From: DATCSE01 sp036568605
GTDB taxonomy: Bacteria; Pseudomonadota; Gammaproteobacteria; Burkholderiales; Burkholderiaceae_C
Length of the DNA stretch: 18,885 nt
Assembly (NCBI GenBank): GCA_036568605.1
Contig: DATCSE010000080.1
Span: forward strand, 1 to 18,885
Direction of reading: 5' to 3'
Shown: one piece after another, positions 13,981-18,885 of the stretch
Position numbering within the stretch: position 1 is the first letter of the stretch
Layout: each line of letters begins with the position of its first letter
Position numbers and translations under genes: made by a program
The notes under the pieces: generated by a model
The model's database searches: none
The model's input: the letters and a program-made list of their open reading frames with translations, nothing else
What the model was told of the DNA's origin: nothing

Positions 13981-16287
13981 TCACTGCGCCAGCGCCGCGA
14001 CCTCTGCGGCGCTCAGCGCGCCCGAGTGGACCCGGAAGTCCTGGATGCGGCCGTTGAACGACGGATGCGACCAATTGCGTCCGATGAAGGTCACCTGGTC
14101 GCCGACCTGGCGCGGCGACAGCAGGATGTCGTCGGATTTCGCGACCTCGCTACCGTCGACATAGAGCCGCGCGGTGTTGCCCTGCAAGGTGACCGCCAGA
14201 TGGACCCAGCGGCGAGTCGGCATGGCCCAGGGGGCGGCGACGGTTTGCGCGTCGTTGCCCGTCGCACCGAAGAGCCCGAAACGCAGCACCCCCGGGCCGG
14301 ACTGGGGTGCGATGAACATGCAGGAGTTCGCATCAGTCCCCGCGAAGAACATGCAGCTGTCCCAGCGCAACCCATTCGCGTAGGCCCAAAAAGACAAGCT
14401 GAAGTCGTCCAGGTCGCTGAACATCCCCTGGGGCAATTGCAAGCCCGCCTTGTTGCCGTCGAACACAAGCGCCTTGTCGTTGCGACGCCCGTCGCCCCAA
14501 GTCGCGCCGTCCAGCAGCGTGCCGTCCACCGACGTCGAGGTGCCGGCGGCGGTGAACAGCGTGCCGGTCGTGCCTGAGTTGTTCGCGCCGTTCAACGGCA
14601 GCGACAGGCGGGGCTCGCCGGGAACGGCGATGCGAGCCACGTTGGAGCCCGTGCTCGGGGCACCCACGCCCTGGACGGTGACCTGGTAGAACCAGACGCC
14701 CTTGGGCGGTGTATCGCTGTAGGTGAGCAGTTCGCTGGCCGAGACTGTGCCGAGAAGGCTGAAGGGGCCGTTCGCCTTGGCGCTTCGCTTGACCGCATAC
14801 GAGGTCGCGCCCAGGCTCCCCCACCACGACAGCACGACGCGGTCGCCGCGCAAATGGGCCGTGAGGCCGGAGGCCGGCTTCATAGCTCCGGCATACACGC
14901 GGCGATGGACCAGCGTCGGCCACCACACGTCGTCGCTGCTGCCGCCGTACTTCGGTTCGCACAGCTTCACCATGCGCGCGACGTTCGGCGCCGCCAGCCC
15001 CATGCGGTTGACGTAGTGGTTGTAGATGGGCTCCCAGGCGTTGCGGTTGCTCCCGGGGCCGTCCCCGAACGACTGGTTCACCTCGGTCCACAGCGACGTG
15101 TGGGGCTGCGACGGATCCTGCTCGCGCGCATACGGCATCGGGTAGGTCCTGCCGTTCTCGTCGTGCAGGTTGGAGCGCGCCACGTATTCGGCGGCCGCGA
15201 GGAAGCGGTTGTTGTACAGCCCGTAGAGATCGTCGCCCTGGTTCCAGGCCATCTCCAGCAGGTCGCCACCCAGCGACATGCCCAGCGTCGAGTGGCCCTG
15301 GTCGCGGCCGCTCTCTTCCCACTGCCCGAAGTGGCCCGGATGCATGAAGTACACGCCGTGCAGGATGGAGCCGTTGCCGAAGGTCCTGAGCTTGCCGCGG
15401 TTGTTGCCGGCGTAGCAGTCGCAGGCGAGCCGGTACAGGTCGGGCTTGTCGCAGAACACGCCGATGGCCATGGCGCCGACCAGCGAGGCCATGTCCCAGT
15501 TGGCATGCGAGCCGATGCGCCCGTCGCTGAGGAACCACGACGATACCGGGGCGAAGATGTTCAGGAGCATGTCCTGGAAGCGCTTCAGGTTCTCCGGTGC
15601 CCAGCCGGAGTAGGTGCGCATGATCTCGCCGATCTGCGCCAACTGATGGCCTTGCATGCCGGCCAGCAGGATGAAGGTGTGGTCGTCATGGGCGGTCGAT
15701 CCGGGCGAAATCGTTCCGATCTCCTTCAGGGTGCTCGCCCAGGCATCCAGGGTCTCCACCGCCTTGTCGGCATAGCGGTTGTCCTGGGGGTCGGACAGCT
15801 TCCAGCACAGCGCCAGCGACCAGGCGCGGTGTATGTCGCCGTACAACGGATTCGCGTCGTTCCGGTAGACCCCCTCCCGCGGGTTGGGCTTGAGGTCCAA
15901 GCGGGCGTAGCCATCAGCGCGCAGCTTGTTCCACCAGCCCGTCCACGGCTCCTGGCCGGCCTTGATGTGCGCGCGGATGCGGGTGGCGTCGTCTTCGGTG
16001 AGCAGCAGCCCCGGGTGGCGGAACACGCCGCTGACGGACGCCGGGGTCGCGTCGGGCGCCGGGGCCGGGCCGCCGGTGGTTGTCGGCGCCACAGAGGCGG
16101 GCCGGTCCAGCGACTGCGACTGCGTCTGCCCCGCGTCCTGCGTCGCAGGGGAAGCCTCTTCCACGGCGGCGCCGCATCCGGGCAGCAACGGGAACATCGG
16201 AAGCAGACCCATGCCGAAGGCGAGCGCACGGCGTGCCGGATCGGGCGATCCCTCGAGGCTGTCGACTGGCGCGAATGTCTTGGACAC
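13981..16287 (-). CDS. Secreted alginate-lyase-superfamily polysaccharide lyase with FN3 and LamG domains
   Basis: 768 residues from GTG 16287; GGGAG (16293-16297) five bases upstream supports this start. The N-terminus has ARRALAFGMG, a hydrophobic run and LPGC, which looks like a Tat-type lipoprotein signal, though the lipobox has Pro for Ala/Ser. A Ser/Pro/Thr linker follows. Residues of about 90-440 match the Alginate_lyase (alpha/alpha) toroid: HPGLLLTEDDATRIRAHIKA, SHANWDM, NGSILHGVYFMHPG, GRDQGHSTLGMSLGGDLLEM and NNRFLAAAEYVAR. Such enzymes cleave uronic-acid polymers by beta-elimination. An FN3 domain (about 450-545) and a LamG/concanavalin-like domain (about 555-768, ending GRIQDFRVHSGALSAAEVAA) probably hold carbohydrate. 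Alginate, glucuronan or another uronate polymer could be the substrate. It lies 124 bases downstream of the GH30 gene and may share its transcript. Confidence 0.83.
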   Translation of the reverse strand: MSKTFAPVDSLEGSPDPARRALAFGMGLLPMFPLLPGCGAAVEEASPATQDAGQTQSQSLDRPASVAPTTTGGPAPAPDATPASVSGVFRHPGLLLTEDDATRIRAHIKAGQEPWTGWWNKLRADGYARLDLKPNPREGVYRNDANPLYGDIHRAWSLALCWKLSDPQDNRYADKAVETLDAWASTLKEIGTISPGSTAHDDHTFILLAGMQGHQLAQIGEIMRTYSGWAPENLKRFQDMLLNIFAPVSSWFLSDGRIGSHANWDMASLVGAMAIGVFCDKPDLYRLACDCYAGNNRGKLRTFGNGSILHGVYFMHPGHFGQWEESGRDQGHSTLGMSLGGDLLEMAWNQGDDLYGLYNNRFLAAAEYVARSNLHDENGRTYPMPYAREQDPSQPHTSLWTEVNQSFGDGPGSNRNAWEPIYNHYVNRMGLAAPNVARMVKLCEPKYGGSSDDVWWPTLVHRRVYAGAMKPASGLTAHLRGDRVVLSWWGSLGATSYAVKRSAKANGPFSLLGTVSASELLTYSDTPPKGVWFYQVTVQGVGAPSTGSNVARIAVPGEPRLSLPLNGANNSGTTGTLFTAAGTSTSVDGTLLDGATWGDGRRNDKALVFDGNKAGLQLPQGMFSDLDDFSLSFWAYANGLRWDSCMFFAGTDANSCMFIAPQSGPGVLRFGLFGATGNDAQTVAAPWAMPTRRWVHLAVTLQGNTARLYVDGSEVAKSDDILLSPRQVGDQVTFIGRNWSHPSFNGRIQDFRVHSGALSAAEVAALAQ

Positions 16288-16306
16288 GTGCTCTCCCTTT
16301 GCTGCT

Positions 16307-16324
16307 TGCCGCTCGAAAGCGGCA
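16307..16324 (-). other. Stable hairpin in the leader of the lyase gene
   Basis: On the leftward strand TGCCGCT-TTCG-AGCGGCA forms a 7-bp perfect stem with a UUCG loop, 20 bases upstream of the GTG start and just before its Shine-Dalgarno. No T-run follows, so it is more likely a leader or mRNA-stabilising structure between the GH30 and lyase genes than a terminator. A separate self-complementary ATCGATCGAT lies upstream at 16355-16364. Confidence 0.4.
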
Positions 16325-16411
16325 CCCTAGCGTCGGCCTTCCGGCGCAATCATGATCGATCGATTACGGCGAATCGGAACCGTGCAGGATTGCGCAGAAA
16401 AGCGCCGGCTT

Positions 16412-18511
16412 TCAGTTCACCAAGGTCGTGATGCTCCTGGCCGGGAGCAGGACGGTGAACGCATTGCCGCTCACGCCGATGGCCGGCTGCCGCTCGAACG
16501 TCGCGGTCGCGCTCGTGCGGTACGGCGTCAAGGCGGTCAACGAGCGGCCCGCGGGATTGATCGATGTCGTCAGGTTCACGTCGACCGCGTTCTCGTTCAC
16601 CAGCACCACCACTGCCTTGTTGTCGGCGGAGCCCGAGGGCGTCCCGAACGCGGAAACGCGCACGCCTTTCTGCGGGAGCGAGGTGGTGTCGTAGCGCACG
16701 TAGCCCGGACGAATGAAATACGAGTAGTGCTTCATGCCGATCCCGAAATAGGTCGGCGTGTCGTTCGTGCCGATCAAGCCGGTTGGCGTCGAGTCGTTGG
16801 AATTGACGAGCCACCAATGGACGTAGGCGTTGTACTGCGAGAGCGTCAGGCCGTCGTGGATTTCCTTCGCGATGGCCATCGCATCGTCGAGGCTCGTGGG
16901 CCAGGACTTCAGGGAATCGGACTTGTTGACCGAGTCCAGGTAGTGCTCGGTCATCCAAACTTCCTTGCCCAGCTTCGCGGCCGATCCGGGGTAGGTGGCA
17001 GCGCCTCCGTACAGGTGTCCGCCGACGATCGCGATGTTGCCCGCGGCCTTGGAGTCCGCGAGCAGCGTGTCGGTGGTCGCCTGCGAGAAGTAGAAGGATT
17101 CCGGCGCCATGAGCTTGGTGGACGTGCCGGAGATCGCGCTGGCCCCGTAGGCGCCGGCCCAGGACTTCATTTCATCGGCGTTCCACAGGCAGGATTCATA
17201 GGTTTCAGGATCCCAGTCCGGCTCGTTCTGGAGCGACACGGCGTACAGATTCACATTGCGGCTGGCGGCATACCGGATGTAGGCGTTCAGGTACTTGGCG
17301 TAGTTCGCGTACATCGCAGGATCGAGGCGACCGCTGTACAACGGATCCTTGCGATCCGTGTTCACGATCTTCATGCTCGCCGGCGGCGACCACGGCGTGG
17401 CAAAGACCAGGGCGCCCCGCGCCTGCGCGGCCGCGCCGTTGTCCATCTCCGCGGACCATTGGCTGGTGTTGGCAGTCTGTGTGGACGCGTTCCAGTCCGC
17501 CGGCGCGATGCGCAGCCTGAGGATGCTCAATCCAAGACTGTCGGCGAGGCTGGTGCCGAACAGCGCATTCAGGCGAACGTCCGACATCTTGGTGTAGTAC
17601 CACGCGGCCGAGCCGCCGAAACCTCGGATCGTCTGCTTCGGAACCGCGAAGTCGATCGCCGCCGTGTTCGTAGCGGGCGTGATGGTCAGCGCCGTGCTGG
17701 CGGTGGCCGACCTGTAGTGCGCACTGTCCGTGGGAACGAACGTGGCTTGGATGATGGCGGTCCCGGCGGCACTGGTCGTCGCCGCGCTCAGCGGCTTGCC
17801 GTCCACGGTCGTGTAGGTCGCCGTATCGGCTCTGCCCCGGATGCCGTAGAGCGCGTACGGCGCCGTCGTGATCTGCGCGGCCGTCAGCGCGGAACCCTGG
17901 AGCACGGCCGAGGGGTAATCCCAGCGGACCGGCGGCTCGGCCTTGTTGACCGTCAGCGTCCGCACGGCGGTCGTCGTCGCATACCGCGTCTTGTCCTGCG
18001 GCGTGAACGTGACCGACAGCGACTGGACTCCGACCTCGAGCTTCGTTCCCGCTGCCGGCGAATAGGTGAAGGTGCCCGCAACGCTGGATCGTGCGTTCAG
18101 CTGCGCCGAGCTGAGCGCCGTGCCCCAGTCGATCGATGCGGGATCGGGCCACGTGATGGCAACGGATGCAGGTGCTGGCGCAGCGGGTGCAGCAGGCGCA
18201 GTGGGTGCAGCGGGTGCAGCAGGTGCAGCAGGTGCAGCAGGTGCAGCAGGTGCGGCCGGTGCAACGGGCGCGGCAGGTGCAACCGGCGCAGCAGGCGCGG
18301 CAGATGTGGATGGATTGGATGTGGGTGCAGGTGCGGACGTGGGTGCGGCAGGCGTGTCCGACGCGGGCGCGTCTGCCGTGGCGCCGGACGAGCCACCGCC
18401 GCAGGCCACCAACGTGCTCAGCATGCCGATGATGGCAAGCCGCGCGCCATGGGTTTGTGAATGGGTCGCCCATGAGAGCGACGACGACCGAACGACGGAG
18501 GACTTGTTCAT
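16412..18511 (-). CDS. GH30-family xylanase-like lipoprotein with Ala/Pro linker and two Ig-like domains
   Basis: 699 residues from ATG 18511. A longer in-frame start at 18814 is rejected because it overlaps the upstream gene and adds a nonsense-like Arg/Ser/Pro/Thr stretch. Residues 1-37 are a lipoprotein signal with lipobox TLVAC (Cys37). An Ala/Pro linker runs to about 115, then two bacterial Ig-like repeats of the FTYSPAAGTKL-SVTFTPQDKTRY-LTVNKA type (about 117-285). The GH30 (beta/alpha)8 barrel and beta-side domain fill 285-699. Key motifs are IRGFGGSAAWYY, VSLQNEPDWDPETYESCLWN with acid/base Glu430, and WMTEHYLDS with nucleophile Glu522. The pattern resembles subfamily 8 xylanases, which cut beta-1,4-xylan outside the cell. 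After WW the sequence is LVNSND, not the YIRR-like stretch of glucuronoxylanases. The gene follows the unidentified gene by 16 bases, so they are likely one operon. Family sure, subfamily probable. Confidence 0.86.
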   Translation of the reverse strand: MNKSSVVRSSSLSWATHSQTHGARLAIIGMLSTLVACGGGSSGATADAPASDTPAAPTSAPAPTSNPSTSAAPAAPVAPAAPVAPAAPAAPAAPAAPAAPAAPTAPAAPAAPAPASVAITWPDPASIDWGTALSSAQLNARSSVAGTFTYSPAAGTKLEVGVQSLSVTFTPQDKTRYATTTAVRTLTVNKAEPPVRWDYPSAVLQGSALTAAQITTAPYALYGIRGRADTATYTTVDGKPLSAATTSAAGTAIIQATFVPTDSAHYRSATASTALTITPATNTAAIDFAVPKQTIRGFGGSAAWYYTKMSDVRLNALFGTSLADSLGLSILRLRIAPADWNASTQTANTSQWSAEMDNGAAAQARGALVFATPWSPPASMKIVNTDRKDPLYSGRLDPAMYANYAKYLNAYIRYAASRNVNLYAVSLQNEPDWDPETYESCLWNADEMKSWAGAYGASAISGTSTKLMAPESFYFSQATTDTLLADSKAAGNIAIVGGHLYGGAATYPGSAAKLGKEVWMTEHYLDSVNKSDSLKSWPTSLDDAMAIAKEIHDGLTLSQYNAYVHWWLVNSNDSTPTGLIGTNDTPTYFGIGMKHYSYFIRPGYVRYDTTSLPQKGVRVSAFGTPSGSADNKAVVVLVNENAVDVNLTTSINPAGRSLTALTPYRTSATATFERQPAIGVSGNAFTVLLPARSITTLVN
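18171..18302 (-). repeat. Degenerate 9-bp tandem repeat coding for an Ala/Pro linker
   Basis: On the plus strand a GGTGCAGCA unit recurs about 14 times with point changes; the cleanest run of identical copies is about 18213-18250. Read on the gene strand it encodes Ala-Ala-Pro repeats joining the lipoprotein anchor to the Ig-like domains. All copies keep frame, since the unit is a multiple of three. Such tracts change length by slippage, which would alter how far the enzyme stands from the cell. Confidence 0.8.
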
Positions 18512-18527
18512 TTTTCTGTCGATCCGC

Positions 18528-18885
18528 TCACTGCGGATACGGAGCCGGGTTGGCCAGGTAAGCCTGGAACATGCGCGCGAACTGCCCGCCATCGGTGTTG
18601 ATGTTGGCCGAGGTGCTACCGCCTCCGCTGAACACGATCGCGAACACGCCTGCCGCGGTGTACTCGGTCGGGTGCGTGAGCATGTAGTGGACGTGGTTGT
18701 CGCGGTAGTGGCCCGACGTGCCGCCGGGGGTCGTCGAGGGCACGCCCATCGGCGTCTGCCAGAACAGCACGGGCAGATTGCCGAGCATGCTTCGCACGGT
18801 GCTCCACTGGCCAAGGTCCTGCTTGAAATTGGGTGTCGCGACGTTGTTCTCGTCCCAGTAGAACGGGCCGTTGCCGCGACCCGCG
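18528..18885 (-). CDS. C-terminal part of an unidentified, probably exported protein (5' end beyond the window)
   Basis: The frame is open from the right edge to TGA 18528-18530, giving about 118 residues of the C-terminus. It includes GRGNGPFYWDENN, LPVLFWQTPMGVPSTTPGG, TSGHYRDNHVHYMLTHPTEY, AAGVFAIVFSGG and INTDGGQFARMFQAYL. The alternating hydrophobic strands ending LPVLFWQTP and GVFAIVFSGG look like the last strands of a (beta/alpha)8 barrel, and the rich Trp/Tyr/His/Asp content suits a carbohydrate-active enzyme. I do not recognise the family. Its stop is 16 bases before the GH30 start on the same strand, so the two are probably in one operon. An in-frame GTG at 18797 is not a likely start, because the open frame with matching composition continues to the edge. 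Confidence 0.6.
   Translation of the reverse strand, partial: AGRGNGPFYWDENNVATPNFKQDLGQWSTVRSMLGNLPVLFWQTPMGVPSTTPGGTSGHYRDNHVHYMLTHPTEYTAAGVFAIVFSGGGSTSANINTDGGQFARMFQAYLANPAPYPQ

Noticed and set aside
16399..16412. AAAGC-CGGC-GCTTT followed by T as a terminator of the GH30 gene
   Set aside because: The stem is only 5 bp with three A-T pairs and overlaps the stop codon, so it is too weak to call.
14854..16431. A 525-codon plus-strand frame opposite the lyase gene
   Set aside because: Val/Arg/His-rich antisense frame; the lyase motifs are on the minus strand.
18171..18302. The repeat tract as a possible CRISPR or regulatory repeat
   Set aside because: The unit is 9 bp, has no spacers and encodes an Ala/Pro linker in frame.
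16352..18460. A 702-codon open frame on the plus strand opposite the GH30 gene
   Set aside because: Arg/Gly/Val-rich, no recognisable motif, and antisense to a gene with clear catalytic residues.
18512..18814. Longer N-terminus for the GH30 gene starting at 18814
   Set aside because: The extension overlaps a better frame that runs to the window edge, and a lipoprotein signal starts exactly at ATG 18511.

Overview
The window is GC-rich DNA with dense coding on both strands and short spacers. The gene content points to a Burkholderiales-type betaproteobacterium: a PEP-CTERM-like exported protein, a LivK-type solute-binding protein, a DUF3096 miniprotein, a GAF-GGDEF enzyme and a chemoreceptor. 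This is inferred from gene content, because no rRNA or other marker gene is present. I found no tRNA, rRNA, IS element, CRISPR array or phage gene.

Layout. (1) 2-1120: the C-terminal half of a GH74-type beta-propeller hydrolase (xyloglucanase-like), cut by the left edge. (2) 1218-3134: an HxlR-family regulator with an SCP2-like C-terminal domain. It is divergent from two overlapping genes for RibD-C/dihydrofolate-reductase-like proteins, and the shared promoter region carries two perfect inverted repeats. (3) 3157-10092: an acyl-CoA activation and carboxylation module. A TetR regulator and an orphan LivK-type binding protein read leftward. An AMP-forming acyl-CoA ligase and a 1092-residue single-chain biotin-dependent acyl-CoA carboxylase read rightward. 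An 18-bp palindrome lies between the two arms. (4) 10173-13337: a signalling block with a GAF-GGDEF diguanylate cyclase, a 51-residue DUF3096 membrane miniprotein with a TTG start, and a methyl-accepting chemotaxis protein. (5) 13518-13931: a small exported protein ending in a variant PEP-CTERM signal. (6) 13981-18885: leftward secreted polysaccharide enzymes. These are an alginate-lyase-superfamily lyase with FN3 and LamG domains, a GH30 xylanase-like lipoprotein with an Ala/Pro linker and two Ig-like domains, and the C-terminus of an unidentified exported protein at the right edge.

How the parts may work together. The GH74, lyase and GH30 genes suggest a bacterium that digests plant or algal cell-wall polysaccharides (xyloglucan, xylan, uronic-acid polymers). 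In the middle module a carboxylic acid could be captured by the binding protein, activated by the ligase and carboxylated by the fused carboxylase under TetR control. The substrate cannot be read from the sequence. The HxlR regulator has a Cys near its N-terminus where redox- or electrophile-sensing members have one, so the reductase-like pair may answer to a reactive compound.

The points most worth a second look are the ligase-carboxylase-TetR-binding protein module with its palindrome, the HxlR promoter repeats, the GH30 protein that seems to lack the glucuronate-binding arginine, the PEP-CTERM variant, and the unidentified protein at the right edge.
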